A stretch of DNA of 64,000 bases. It comes from Saturnia japonica. Taxonomy: Eukaryota > Arthropoda > Insecta > Lepidoptera > Saturniidae. Shown here piece by piece: positions 1 to 12,716 of the stretch (its first letter is position 1; every line of letters begins with the position of its first letter). The DNA is taken from NCBI GenBank assembly GCA_033032175.1, contig CM065319.1, positions 13,241,018-13,305,017 of the forward strand. The letters run 5' to 3'. A model generated the notes under the pieces. The model was not told where the DNA came from and did no database searches. It saw only the letters and a list, made by a program, of their open reading frames with translations. The translations under genes were made by a program, and so were the position numbers.

Positions 1-105
1 TACAAAGTGCCTGATTGTAATGTCAAAATAACGGCTTTTTACTAAACGTATATTAAAGTATATACGGTAATTACTTATAACTAAAACCAATTTTTGTCAG
101 ACTGT
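1..105 (-). repeat. Truncated copy of dispersed repeat R1
   Basis: The stretch around 17-55 (TGTAATGTCAAAATAACGG, then TTTTTACTAAA) and the following TATACGGTAA match the terminal 100 bp of R1, a family of about 490 bp recovered six more times in the window. The copy runs off the left edge of the window. Confidence 0.6.
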
Positions 106-117
106 ATTTATATAAAT

Positions 118-683
118 CTATACTAATATAATAAAGCGGAAGACAATATTATAAAGCTATCAAGAATTAGGCTCTCAGATAGCCTTAAATATTAATTATT
201 GTTTAGTAAGTCGCTTTATCCACGTAATACATTAATAGAATGTTCTACAAAAATATTGGCCCTTAGTACATCTAAAAAAAAGGCCACGATACCATATGTC
301 TATCTCTTATACATATGCCTCAGCAAGGCATTTTGTGACAAAAATTTATTGAAAATTAAAAAGTGATATGAGCAATATTATTAGGCATAGCATATTAATC
401 CTTACGAACGAAAGTTCCTTCACCGTTAAGACAATTTCATGAAGGTAAACTTTGCCCTTTAAAGCATGTTATTTGGACACATAGTTAAAAAGATAATAGA
501 AAATGAAAAGAATTCAACTCTTGACTCGCTAGGACAGCGTATGGTGAAAACCAATATAATATTTTAATACTACAAGAAAATGTTACTAAATATATTGTAT
601 ATAGTGAAGTATTATGAATTATCAGTCAGTGATTTCTTTGAAATTTTACACGGGTTTAACAGCGGGGCATAGCTAGTTATTAA
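118..683 (+). repeat. Dispersed repeat R2, copy 1
   Basis: One of four copies of a family whose right end reads about GCGGGGCAYAGCTAGT (here 662-681) and whose body carries the block AATACATTAATAGAATGTTCTAC and GCATATTAATCCTTACGAACG. Matching copies are at 2045, 12155 and 31187. No coding capacity is seen; class unknown. Confidence 0.6.
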
Positions 684-689
684 ATAAAA

Positions 690-1555
690 CATAATTATAA
701 TACAAGGAAACAACCGCGGAATAGCAAATAAGACCGCTATAAAATAGTCGGATATTAATTAAATTAATAAAAAAATAATTCAAACCTTTAACTTTGATTT
801 GTGTACAGCATCATTATTTTGTAATGATTCGAATGCATGCCATATGCAATTAGTTACGTTTTTCAATAGAGCTGACATGTTCTCGAATAAAAACACCACT
901 GTCTCACAAATATCATATCATCACAATAGTTTTCAGCTTTCAAATTATTACGTGAAAACTTAAAACAAAGGAAGCACGAAAACAACAGCCTAATAATTTT
1001 GAAACAATGTAAAACGCGTCGTCCACATGCGCTTTCAATATTGAAACTGAGATCGCAATGATCGCTCGCATCGCCGGAATATTGGAGATTGGACTGGTAT
1101 CGTAAGGCGCAAAGTGGAAATGGTCGAAGCGAAGCGAAACGGAACAAAACAAACTAATAGGGCTGGCCTTTCCCTATTCGTTTTACATTATTCACAGTAA
1201 GTACGTATATAATATAATTTCTTTTATATTCTACCCTAATACTCCCTTAGTCTGTTATATTGTGGTGGTTGCTTTGCCTTTAAAATAGATTGCGATTATT
1301 AAAATATTCAATAATCAATGAATTATTTAATACTAATTACTAACATATCTATAAACAATCGTCTAGATTTCTAGATAAAACAAATATATTATTATTCTAT
1401 AGCATCAAGATTCAACTCAAGATTTCAAGATTTTGTTTAGAGATTACATTTAGTATGAAATATTGTATATACCCGGTATTACACCACTTTACTCTACTTC
1501 TTATAGTTTCGGATTTGGCTATAAAATCCCATCTAAAAAATGTAGCCAATATATA
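690..1555. other. AT-rich stretch, nothing assigned
   Basis: No coding frame with family resemblance, no clear terminal inverted repeats. Two short overlapping minus-strand frames near 863-1152 run through a moderately GC-rich patch (1015-1150) but show no domain. Confidence 0.4.
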
Positions 1556-1557
1556 TT

Positions 1558-1745
1558 ATAACTGACAAGACAATTTTTAACAAAAAAGAAAACTAGCTTC
1601 AATTCTTTTGAAGAGTTCCCTTGTGTATCTTCGAAGTTGAAGGTCCAGTGCCAATGAACCATCACTCTTGAGGTATCCCTTATCCAACAAAAAAAGAATC
1701 ATCCAAATCGGTTCATAAACAAAGAAGTTACGGATGAACATCCAT
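1558..1745 (+). repeat. Dispersed repeat R8, copy 1
   Basis: Shares with 16968-17100 and, inverted, 37665-37845 the blocks ACAATTTTTAACAAAAAAG and TTCGAAGTTGAAGGTCCAGT, followed by AATCGGTTCATAAACAAAGAAG. Non-coding; class unknown. Confidence 0.55.
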
Positions 1746-2044
1746 AGACAACTTACATGTAGAATTACATTTTATTTTGACACAAGTTGGAAAACTCAAT
1801 CCTATTTTATTCAAAAAGTTTGAACTCACTCAAAAACATAAGCAAATACTTTGTAAAATTGGAATTTCTCTAGTCACCGTACTATATTAGTACCTCATTT
1901 GAAGGTTTCTAAGCTTAAAGGAGGTTAAGCACTTTTAGGACACGGGCTCATAGGGACGTAGAGTTCGAAATTTGAAATGGTAAGGACTAGAACATTTTGC
2001 TTATAAATTATACGAATCATTCCATATTAAAAAACATGTAAAAT

Positions 2045-2964
2045 CTATACTCATAATATAATACAGCAGAAAAGTTTTTTGTTTGTTTAAACACCTAATC
2101 TCTGGAACTACCAGTCGGATTCAAAAAAAAAATTTCTTTATATGATTGCCAAACTCACGAGGAATAGTATAGGTTATATAAAATTAGGCTACAGTTTCTA
2201 GCTAGTGTTAGCAAGTAACACATAAGTGCCCAGAGGTTGTGACTAATTACTCGCAGTGTTATCCTAGTTATTTACCTATACCTTATTATTACACATATAA
2301 TTCATAATTAATAATTTAGTTAATCATCGTATAAATTGATATTGTAAACTTATTAGTACATAATCTGACTTACGATTAATTTGGTATAAAGCGGGTAGGA
2401 CGATGATTATAAACAACGAATATTATAAACTATTGGACTATTATTCCACAAGACCTACAAGTTTTAACACTAGCCTTTTAAATATTGATTTTTATTACAT
2501 AAGTCGGAAGTCTAAGCCCTCGCGAACTGCTTTAGCCGCACGCGTTGGCTTATTAGTTTAATGATACATCAATACAATGTTCTGCAAAAAAATTGGCTAT
2601 TAGCATATATAAAAAAAGTCAGTGATAGCATATATCTATCTCTTATACATGAGCCACAATAAGGTATTTTCCAATTTTTTTTTTGATGATTAAAAATTAA
2701 TTTTTAAGCATTATTTTTAAGCATGGCATATTAATTCTTACGAACAAAAGTTACTTTATCATAAAGACAATTTGTAATAAAGATAAACTTCGCCTTTTAC
2801 TGCATGTGATTTGGACGCATAGTTTGAGTTAAATACAAAATTAAAATAATTCAACACTCGGCTCGGGTCGATAAAAATATTGTCTTTATTGAAGTATTAT
2901 AAAATCATCAATCAGCGATTTCTTCTAAATTATATGCAGGTGAAACCGCGGGGCACAGCTAGTA
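2045..2964 (+). repeat. Dispersed repeat R2, copy 2 (longer)
   Basis: Starts with TTGTTTGTTTAAACACCTAA and GGAACTACCAGTCGGATTC, matching the copy at 12155, and ends in GCGGGGCACAGCTAGT at 2947-2962. It is about 350 bp longer than the other copies; the extra sequence around 2200-2460 is probably an insertion. No coding frame. Confidence 0.6.
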
Positions 2965-3489
2965 TCATTATAATAAGAAGAGCATGATACTTACCATTTT
3001 TGAATATAAGGTATGTTAAGTAAAATATAATAATATTTATATGATACATATAATGCGTACATTTCTTTTTCAGTAGCTGCTCGGGGTTATGAATTAAAAA
3101 TTCGGTCAACAGCTCTAATTCGGTCAAAAAAGGACTTAATAATCAAAAGACGAGTACATAAGTTTTCAAAATATGTCACATGAAGTAAAAAAAGTTGCAC
3201 GGTCGATCGGTTACCACACCAAAAATCATAAATAAATAAGTTATGTAAATAAAGGAATGCGCTACATCTCGTGGACGCTAATAATTTATCGCGAGTGATT
3301 GTTTAAAAGCGTTCCCTGAATAATTGATCCAAAGTTCTTTGTTTAAACCTGTAGTTCTGCCTGATATATATCATTCCTCTATTGATAGACTATAAAATTT
3401 GTCAATGAGTGAAAATAAAATTACGAGACGGAAATTATTACCTAATGCTTTATAAACGCGTGCGGACCCGCGGGGCATCGCTACTATTA

Positions 3490-4440
3490 ATATAATAAAA
3501 TTAAAATCTTTTATGAACTAGGGCAAAGTTGCTTCACGCAACGACCGAAGTAGTTTATAGCAAAGACTTATTGTCAAAATGGCGCCGAAGTACGCCTCGT
3601 AATTACATTACTCATCAAAGTACAAGAGATGCACAGTCCTCGGATGTTTTCTCCATATCCGTGCGTCGCGTGACTCATGTGAACTTGCAAGTCATTTAAG
3701 TATTCGACATCCGATGCGTGTAGTTACGTAACTTAGATTTCAAGTTTTTGTGTACCTATTTCTTTTTGCAGTATTTATCATTTAATTTTAAATTAATCAG
3801 TATTATAATACCTATATTATTTTTGCTTTAAGCACATTTTAAAATTCAATATAATTTTTTTAGGGATTCTTTAACGAATAAGGAGTTGAGCAATAATCAT
3901 GAACATCAATCGATCTGGTAAGCATAACTTTTTAACTTTTGTACAAATACAGATACTTCACACATTATCTTTTCTTTTATTTGGGTACCTACTCTGATCG
4001 TGGAATTGTAAAAAGATTTAAATAAATTTTACATTTTTAAGTATGTTTAGGTGAAATGGTCAAATTTCATGGTCTCCTGTAATTACGTTAGGTACAATGT
4101 TTATTCGTTATATTTTATCTTTATCATAGACCCTATCGATTAGTGCAATAACATAGTGAATGTCAGTTTTTTGCATTTTTAGTTGGTTCGATTCCCGGTA
4201 TAGGTAAGCTTTTTTAGAAAATCTGTGAATGCAGTTATTACTAATTCAAAAAATAAAAGAATGTTTCCTTTGAGTATAATTTGATATCTTCAATATTTAA
4301 TATACTTTTCCTCCATGTCTCGTTCGTTTTTTCCAGCCGGTATACAAAGAATTATTGTGCTGTATTGAATTCTTACTTTATGTCGGTAGCTTTTTTCACA
4401 TAAATTAGGAACATTGTTTGCACAATTTGTTGATTTATGT
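3490..4440. other. Non-repetitive stretch with promoter-like motifs and a possible small exon
   Basis: Less repetitive than its surroundings. It holds a TGACTCA (AP-1-like) motif at 3671 and a possible 54-nt exon (3864-3917) bounded by TTTTTTTAG and GTAAGC with an ATG at 3899. No coding continuation was found downstream, so it is described, not called as a gene. Confidence 0.25.
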
Positions 4441-4444
4441 AATA

Positions 4445-4960
4445 CTAGCAGTGTTCCCGCGGCTCCGCACGCGTTTGTTAATGCGCAATAATTATTTAAA
4501 TCCCTTTATTTTTACTCATATTGTTGACAATTCATATGCCGTATCAATTGAGAAGTGGCATGTATTTCCCGTGTAAAATTTTCATCAAAATCGGAAGAAT
4601 ATAGCCTTTCAATTATAGTAGTTATGATGTATGTTTCCCGATTACAAAATTTGATCAGAATCGGTTGAGAATTGATGAAAATTAAACTTTATGAGTTACT
4701 TTAAATTCTAGAAGTAATATAGACAATTCTTATAGCCCATTAATTATGTAAATCGTTAGACTTCCCGTGTATAAAATTTCATCAAAATCGGTTAAGAAAT
4801 AATGAAATTTTAATTTTTTGAATAAGAATCGGTCAAGCAAAAATTTAATGGCATATATTCGTATCGAGAAATTTAGAAAAAATATTAAAAGTACAGACAG
4901 GACTACAGATTTATTAATATAGATAGATATATTTAAATAATAGAAAAAAAACATAGATGG
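4445..4960 (+). repeat. Degenerate repeat remnants
   Basis: Begins with the lepidopteran-type repeat end AGTGTTCCCGCGGCTCCGCA and then has several similar blocks of the form ATCAAAATCGGTTRAGAA (near 4585, 4650 and 4785), also seen near the right edge of the window (63950). It looks like an old dispersed element with internal repetition. Confidence 0.4.
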
Positions 4961-5636
4961 GTTTATCACTATGTGTATTGTGGTCGCAATCCTTACCACC
5001 CCGCTATATTACTGCATATATACACCGACTGATTTCGGAACACGACAAACCAAAAGAAAATCATAGATGGGATTAAGTATTACTGTTTGCATGTTATTGA
5101 CATTATATGCCAATATGAATCCAACACATTAACCGTCCCAATAAAACTTCAAAAATAATTAAAATCATACCTTATTGCACCAGCCTATGGAAAGGTTTTT
5201 TGAAAAACTTGAAACCCCTTTTATTCCTTTCTTACCAAAAGCATAAAGTTTCATACAAACTTTCACCCAAGTTTTATTTTTACCATATGTGGAATAGCAA
5301 CTTACAATAGATATATCGCTTAGAATATTAATGAACTTCCGCGAGCCGCGATTGATAGTTAATCAACAAACTAGATTGATAATCAACAAACTGGTTGGTA
5401 TGGCAGCCGATGTCATTTCACCGTTATCGCGCTTGCGTATTTGGTGTTCCCATATTTTGTTCATTTACTTTCGCATTAATAATATTAATAAAATAAATAT
5501 AATAGTATGGATGATTAATAGACATAACAACATATAAAACTTCAAATAGAGTTTTAAAATACAACAGTTAGTTAGTAGTTCGTGCGAGCAAAACTATAGA
5601 CAGAAAGCTAAATTACAATAATATTCAAAATACTTA

Positions 5637-6125
5637 CTGTGCCCGCGGCTTCGCTCACGTGGATACAGAATGCCCGCAGGAATCTTCTCCCGCTCCCGGC
5701 TATTTTAAAGGCAAAAATGCTTATTATGGGTGTTCCTTGGAAGTTAGACGTATACTTTACCAGACTTTTTTGTAGGTTTTTTTAATGTCTACTATTGTTT
5801 GGTACACTAATTTGCTATATCTCTTATGATTTACTCAGAGTTAGCCATTTAAGTGCCTGAATTGATTCACCATGACCAGTTTTTTTATTAGTGCGAAACC
5901 CTAATTCTTTTTCTAAATTAAAAGTAGCCTAAGTCACTCCCTATAAATTCAGTTATCTACCAGTGAAAGTCCCGTCAAAATCGGTCCAACCGTTTCGGAA
6001 ATTACCCGGAACAAACAGACAGACAGACAAATATAAAAAAAATGGCTGTTTTGTTAAAGGTATCGTATATACTTTCATATGCATTTAGTAAAAAACTGTT
6101 ATTTTGACATTACAAACAGACACTT
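5637..6125 (+). repeat. Dispersed repeat R1, copy 2
   Basis: About 490 bp, from GTGCCCGCGGCTTCGCTCA to TTTTGACATTACAAACAGAC. It contains the conserved middle TCGGTCCAACCGTTTCGGA and a GACAGACAGACA tract. The same layout recurs at 7132, 7794 and 29700. No protein; probably a non-autonomous retroposon, class unproven. Confidence 0.75.
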
Positions 6126-6453
6126 AAATTTTATTAATTGTATAATAATATACTATAGATATTGTATTAGGCCAAGGCAAGTACCGTATATTTAAATATT
6201 TTATTTGATTCTATATTGTAATCAACAGCTCGTCACTTAGTTCGAGTTAATTATACAAAAAGTTATAACAACAAAAAACTGCACTCTGTTATAATGTGAA
6301 GCTAAATTTTAGCCAAATTAGTAAAATATTTGTCAGAATCGGATTTCTAGTTCTTATATTTATTCTTATTTTTCTTAAAATTAATAAGTTATAAATCTTC
6401 ACATTTTATAATATTACGTAGTATATAGTAGATATAAAAAGTTATATTAGAAG

Positions 6454-6600
6454 AATGTTAACTATGAAGGTGGATGGATATAGGAGTAGAGGAAGACCCA
6501 GGAAGGTATGGATGGATTGTGTGAAGAATGATATGTGTATAAAAGGTGTGAATATTGAGACAAGAGATCAGAGAACAAGAAAAATATATAGAAATATTAT
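6454..6600 (+). pseudogene. 3' end of an RTE-type LINE reverse-transcriptase ORF
   Basis: Translation of this frame gives VDGYRSRGRPRKVWMDCVKND followed by MCIKGV, a string typical of the extreme C terminus of insect RTE-clade LINE ORF2 (RGRPKKRWMDCVKDDM...). Everything upstream (endonuclease, RT) is absent, as expected for 5' truncation. Runs into AT-rich sequence with no clear poly(A). Confidence 0.7.
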
Positions 6601-7131
6601 TTTCGTACTTAGGAAGTTATTCACGTGACTAATCCAGTCATGACCAAACTAAGATCGACCGTGGGCTCCAGTCGGTCGACTAGCTCTCGTTTTGTTAATT
6701 TTAATAACATGTGGGTTCATCGCGATCCCTCTTTAGTTTACTTTTTAAGTAATCTTGTCTAAAATATTATGCAAACATAATATTTTTTAAATTGTAATCG
6801 TGAGGACTTAATGCGATATATCTGCCTACCTACATTTAAATTTATTATTTCTCAAAGGTGTTTTTTGTGTGGAAACGCCGTATCTTTCTTAAATCTTCAT
6901 CAAAATTAATTATCCAAATATGATTTTAATGCTTATATTCTCCGATATTGGCGGAAATAGTTAATATTATATTGTTTTCATAAACAAACATATTTCATAT
7001 TTAACTAACATGTAGGTGGCGCCATCCATTAAAAAGCTGTTAAACTAATACGGCAGCTGTAAGATTGTTTACATTCTTTATTGTGCAAAATATTCGCACG
7101 GGACGTCTACCAAATCAATTATATTTGAAAC

Positions 7132-7620
7132 TAGCTGTGCCCGCGACTTCGCTCACGTGGACTACAGAATGCCCGACCGAATCTTTATCCCCGCTCCCGG
7201 CTATTATAAAGACAAAAATGCTAATAGTGGGTGTTCCTTAGAAGATAGACGTATACTCTCGCTGACTTTTTTGTAGGTCTTTTTAATGTTTACAATTATG
7301 TCGTACATTTATTTGCTATATCTCTTATGGTTTACTCAGCGTATGTCATTTAAATGCTCGAATTGATTCACCATGACGTTTTTTTATTTGTGCGGAACCC
7401 TAATTCTTTTTCTAAAATAAATTTAGCCTAAATTACTCCTTATAACATCAGCTATCCATCGGTGAAATATCCATCAAAATTGGTTCCACCGTTTCGGAGA
7501 TTACCCGGAAGAAACAGACCGACAAAAATTTTAAAAATTGATTTTTGTTATAGGTATCGTTTATACTTTTATATACATTTAGTAAAATGCTGTAATTTTG
7601 ACATTACAAACAGACACTTC
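7132..7620 (+). repeat. Dispersed repeat R1, copy 3
   Basis: Full-length R1 (GCTGTGCCCGCGACTTCGCT to ACATTACAAACAGACACTT). It faces the inverted copy at 7794-8278 across 173 bp. Confidence 0.75.
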
Positions 7621-7793
7621 AATTTTATTAATTGTATATATTAGCAAATCTGTTGTACTGTTTAGACTTTCAGGTTCGAGGGAAATTTCTTCATTTCTAA
7701 AACAGTAAGAAAGCTAATAAACTAAATTATATAAAATGACAATAAATAGTAACATCGTAACATTCATCTATACAATTGGGTAATAAAAGTGAT

Positions 7794-8278
7794 CTGTTTG
7801 TAATGTCAAAATAATAGTTTTTTACTAAATACATATGAAAGTATATACGATACTTATATCAAAAAGCCCATTTTTAAAATTTTTGTCTGTCTGTCTGTTT
7901 GTTACGGGTAATCTCCGAAACGGTTGGACTCATTTTTACGGGACTTTACTGATAGATAGCTGGTGATATAAGGAGTAACTTAGGCTACTTTTATTTTAGA
8001 AAAAGAATAGGGCTCCGGACAAATAAAAAAAAACTGGTCATGGTGAATCAATTCGAGCGCTTTAATGGCTTATTCTGATTAAACCATAAGTGATATAGCA
8101 AATTAATGTACTACATAATTATATGCATTTAAAAGACCTACAAAAAAAGTCCGGGAGAGTATATATCTATCTTCTAGGAATCACCCACAATAAGCATTAT
8201 TTTCTATAAAATTACCGGGAGCGGGGAGCAAGATTCGCGTGGGCGGATTCCACGTGAGCGAAGCCACGGGCACAACTA
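7794..8278 (-). repeat. Dispersed repeat R1, copy 4 (inverted)
   Basis: Full-length R1 in reverse: CTGTTTGTAATGTCAAAATA at the left, GAGCGAAGCCACGGGCACAA at the right. With copy 3 it forms a long imperfect inverted repeat. Confidence 0.75.
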
Positions 8279-8289
8279 ATATTATAATA

Positions 8290-9500
8290 AAATTAATAAC
8301 GTACTAAACCTAGTTTTAAACCCCCGAGACATAGTTAACTGAAGTTGTATATCTAATACAATTATGTGAACCACTACATCTATGATATGATAAATTCCTG
8401 TATGTAGGTAGTTAAGAAATGGTACATATAGAATTCACTAAAAAATGCAACAGAAAAAAGCTATTTCTGTTTACCATTGCGATCATTACAAATTTTTCTT
8501 TCTCTAAATACCTTATTCGAGCTATTAGTAATATTTAAAAAAGAATTAGCCAAACTAATCCAATTGTTCTCAGGACAAGCACTTACTAACGAACAGCATT
8601 TCATTTTTAATAAATAGGTATTTACCGCCATCACAAAACCACGAAATCTGTCAATAACCACGAATCAATCAGTTTTCGTGAGACATAAGAATAATATGGT
8701 ATTATTCGATTAACTCATCAGAGGTTGGCGTGAACCAGACAAGCCGGAAACATTGCGAACGACTCCATATGCGTGCACCTAGGTCAGACATGCAAATGGC
8801 TTCTATCGGAAGTGGACCAAGGTAACTCTGCCCATATCTGCGGCGAACGGCCGCGACCTTTCATTCAAGACATGTGGATATTTTCTAAAATAAAACAAAC
8901 TATCGTTTATTTAATTTAATGGAAACGATAACGTACCTCTACTTAATAGATATTGATTACTTCTAGATATTAATTCTAATCCTTTGAATATGGGTAGGCA
9001 CTTACATCTTAAAACATGAAATGATAGTGATGTCTGGAAGTGACTCACTCTCTGTGCATTCACTAAATAATCAATTGACTGAAAATTTTATTTGTATAGT
9101 TGATAATAATAAAGTTAAAAGAGTAATGTCTGTTCACATGTAAGTTTCCTTCTCAGAGCCTGAATTGAATAAAGTTTTTTTTTATGGTTCGTCAAATGGT
9201 TTCAAGTATCAATTATTAACTATAGGTGTACAAGTTTGTGCGCGATCGTCCTATCTGGCCGATGACGTTGATGGGGCGGGTTGTGTAGCGGAGAAGGGCA
9301 ACGCGTGCAATTGCGTGACGTAAGCGCGCAGTCACAGAACACTAAAGTAAAGAGTATCACGTCTTCATACAAACAGCCGAAATTACGTACGTACTTTGAA
9401 ATCTCGGTGAACTTTGGTACACAATAGTCGCCAGTGTGCCGTAGTTACGTAATTTATAACTAATAATGACGAAGTACCTAGAATGTAACCTTTTTTATAG
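8290..9500. other. Intergenic, mostly unassigned; GC-richer patch at 9230-9370
   Basis: No gene recognised. 8700-8880 is moderately GC-rich and unassigned. 9230-9370 is CpG-rich for this window and contains TGACGTAAGCGCGC (CRE-like half plus NRF1-like core), which could be promoter sequence, but no transcript model starts here. Confidence 0.35.
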
Positions 9501-9505
9501 TAGCA

Positions 9506-9765
9506 CGCCAAATTGACTGTATTGTCTCTGATGGTAAGCACAGTGCAATTCTAACACAATGACGACCACCGAGAGATTGTAATCAATCGACGGTCACCGC
9601 TGTCATGCCGACTTGCAATAATTAACCTGGATATGCATAGGCTCATCCCGAAACGCGACACGGAAAAGCAAGTTACTATGACTAAATTTTCACCACAGGC
9701 ATGGTGGTCGCGCCCCAATAGGACTGCAGAGTCCTACCAATACCCCGCAAAAAACTAAACTATAC
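9506..9765 (+). repeat. Dispersed repeat R3, copy 1
   Basis: Shares TGATGGTAAGCACAG, ACGACCACCGAGAGAT and CGCTGTCATGCCG with copies at 51999, 52920 and 62325, all on the plus strand. Non-coding; class unknown. Confidence 0.65.
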
Positions 9766-10295
9766 TAACTACTATTAATCAAAGCTAAAAGTAAATTCCC
9801 TTATTACTATCGCATAATCACTTTTGAAACTAGAAATAAAACCCAAGTAAAAATAATTTAAATTAAAGCTTGCAAAGTTTAAAATATTTTGGTGAAAAGA
9901 TAATAATAACAATTTAATATAGCATTATCAAATACGTAAATAGGTAGCCCAAAAACATAGTCAAAGGGCAGCCCTAGTTCGTGTTTATCTACCGAGCGGA
10001 TGTAGGTAATTATTACAAGAACATTGCCATGACAACATACTGTTTACTTTAGTATACTGTGTACTGTATTGACATAACGACATGCTACTTCGTCCCCGCC
10101 AGTTTCTTAGGAAGGTCGCGCACCAACTGGACGATTATAGTTTTATAGGTATGAAATCAATTTTTTTTTTTAATTTCAATGCGTTCGCGTTTGTACATTT
10201 TTATATATATTCCGGTATCGTGCTGTCTGGGAATAGCAAAGTGATCTAAAATTATTGCGCAAGATCGATTTGCCTAATTGGTAATAAAATTGAAG

Positions 10296-10525
10296 TGCAT
10301 GTTTGTAATGTTAAAATAACAACTTTTTACTATATGCATGACAATATAGGTACGGTACCTACTTAGAATAAATTTTTATTAAAAATTTGTCTGTTCCAGC
10401 TAATCTCTGCAACGATTGGACCGATTTTGACGGGATTTTCACTGGCAGATAACTGATGTTATGAGTAACTTGGACTACTTTTATATATTAAAAAAAAAAC
10501 GAATTATGGTTCCGTGTGCCTAAAT
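10296..10525 (-). repeat. Truncated dispersed repeat R1, copy 5
   Basis: GTTTGTAATGTTAAAATAAC at 10301 through a diverged TTGGACCGATTTTGACGGGA block to the TTCCGTGTGCCTAAATAAA block. The GTGCCCGCG end is missing. Confidence 0.6.
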
Positions 10526-10639
10526 AAAATAATAAGCATTTTTATAGCGGAAAACCGCTCGCACAGATAGTATACTGTGTCAATAACCATGTGATTATGG
10601 AATCCGGAATTAGTATTTGTCGTTAGGGAGAGATAGCAC

Positions 10640-10835
10640 GATAATCCTAGTACTATATTTAAGTAATGACGTCTTAATCGCAGCGTGTAAGGGCACCGCG
10701 TTGCTCGACAGAAGTTCGAATCCCTGCAATGAGCCCGAGCTTTCGGTGAAAGAAAACATCGCACAACATTATGGCAAGGCATGTATTTGCTTACCGTATA
10801 GCTCTGTACTTTATTGTAAATTAAAGTGACAATGT
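10640..10835 (+). repeat. tRNA-derived SINE
   Basis: Has an RNA polymerase III box B (AGTTCGAATCC, 10713-10723) after a tRNA-like 5' part (CGCAGCGTGTAAGGGCACCG), then GAAAGAAAACATCGCACAAC, a tail block typical of moth SINEs. A related copy is at 48450. Confidence 0.55.
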
Positions 10836-10984
10836 TATTTATATTGCGTGTTTATTAGGTCACCGTAATAAAGGTTTTTTTCTCTCTTTATTCAAGGGTT
10901 TCTACAGTTGGTGCAGTTGGCCCTAATAAAAGATAATCTCACACTTTATAAGCAGCCAAATATTGGATTGAAGACATGAAACTG

Positions 10985-11060
10985 AGACCAGTGAAGCTGT
11001 CAAAGCCTCTAACGGCTCCAGGGCGCTTAACGCTAGCAGTGTTTACCCCCAAAAAATATT
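10985..11060 (-). repeat. Fragment of dispersed repeat R5
   Basis: GTGAAGCTGTCAAAGCCTCT followed by AACGGCTCCAGGGCGCTTAA matches short fragments at 13912, 17765 (inverted) and 36440. Too short to classify. Confidence 0.45.
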
Positions 11061-11069
11061 GTTCCTAAG

Positions 11070-12150
11070 TGTTGTTTCGCTGAATATTACATCCCCAATC
11101 TCTTTCAGTTGTTCCTTGTACAATACTGAGTCTGTTGACAAACACGCTCCCAGTGTGTTCTAGGGGTTTTTCGTCACTGTGGTAGTAGTCAAAGGGCAAC
11201 AATAAAAACACCATATATCTTTGGTAATAGTTTATTAAGAAATATCTACGTAGGTATAGATAAAATTACATTCACAAAACTGACAATGTACCTGATACAT
11301 TTACATCTAAAACGCTTGTCTACGGTTATATATTATGAGTTCATACATAGCAATGTTTTACAGGGCTGCCAGATATAAAATTCCTAAAAAATTAAGCATA
11401 ACATAACTGCATATTTATAAATATTATGTAAATTTAAGCAATTTATTTTCAATATTGTGCAGATTAGGAATAGAAGAAATATTCATTTTAGCAATGTGAT
11501 TTTTTTTTAATCCTTACATAAAATTAGGTGTTAAATATACCATAATAGATTTTATATTATGTTTTATTCAACTATGAATTTGTGCTTTTTTTATAAATAC
11601 TTATAATAAAATACATTTCATTAAAATGATAATGTTTTTTATCTGGCAACCTAATTGTATTTATAGTGAAAGCTCTTTTTAAACACAATCGGTAATGCTT
11701 CTCCATAAACTGTGGATTAAAATTGTCTTATATTTAAAGAACAATTTCAATAAAGGTTCTTTTTTTTTACTTATTAAAAGTGACCAAAGGCCTCATAGCA
11801 GCAGCCACAAAACTAGATTACTTAATCCTTAACCCCTATTATGCAATAATAATAATAATTTAAATAAATAACGTATCAAATAATTTAAAAAATCATAGAA
11901 CAATAAATACCATATTCAATACGGTATGCCACATTACATACTTAACTATTCATTTTCACGCATATTTATATAAAATTATTATATTAACATCGAGTGCAAT
12001 TTAATTACGTTAATGGAATGTACAGAAAATAAAAGATGACAAACGACAGAAAGTTATGAATTTCTAAATTCTCGAAAGAACTGTGAAAAATACCTCAACG
12101 CATGTCCTCCATAAGTTGATAATTCAGTTAACAAAAAGTAAATGAAACCT
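11070..12150. other. AT-rich intergenic sequence, nothing assigned
   Basis: Very AT-rich with an AATAATAATAATAAT microsatellite near 11850. No coding frame or paired termini seen. Confidence 0.4.
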
Positions 12151-12154
12151 TGAA

Positions 12155-12716
12155 CAATTGTTTGTTTGTTTAAAAACGCTAATCTCTAGAACTACCAATT
12201 GGGTTCAAAAAATATTTTTCCGATACCCAGATTCACGAGGAATAGAATGTGCTATATAAAATTAAGCTACACCTCTCAGATAGCCTAAATATTTATTTTT
12301 CTAAGTAAGTCGGAAGTGGAAACCCTCCCGCACTGCTTTATCCGCGTTCGCTGGCGTTATGATTAGCGATACGTGAATACAATGTTCTACAAACATATTG
12401 GACCTTAGTATATTTAAAAAAAAGGCCGCGATGCCATATGCCTATCACTTATAAATAAGCCACAATCAGACATTTTATGACAAAAACATATTGAAAATTA
12501 GATAGTGATATATGAGCATTATTATTAGGCATAAAATATTAATCCTTGCGAACGAAAGGTCTTTCATCATTCAGTAGAACAGGATGCGGTGAAAATCAAT
12601 ATAGTATTTTAAATGGACAAGAAAATGTTACTAAAACTATAGTGAAGTAATATGAATTATCAAACAGTGATTTCATTTAAACTATACGTGGATAAAACCG
12701 CGAGGCACAGCTAGTA
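12155..12716 (+). repeat. Dispersed repeat R2, copy 3
   Basis: TTGTTTGTTTAAAAACGCTA start, AGAACTACCAATTGGGTTC, ending CGAGGCACAGCTAGT (12700-12714). Same layout as the copies at 118 and 2045. Confidence 0.6.

Noticed and set aside
863..1152. Two overlapping short minus-strand frames (70 and 94 codons)
   Set aside because: Overlap in different frames, no domain, no splice context.
10504..10829. Short frames on both strands over a SINE
   Set aside because: They read through the tRNA-like part of the SINE; not protein genes.
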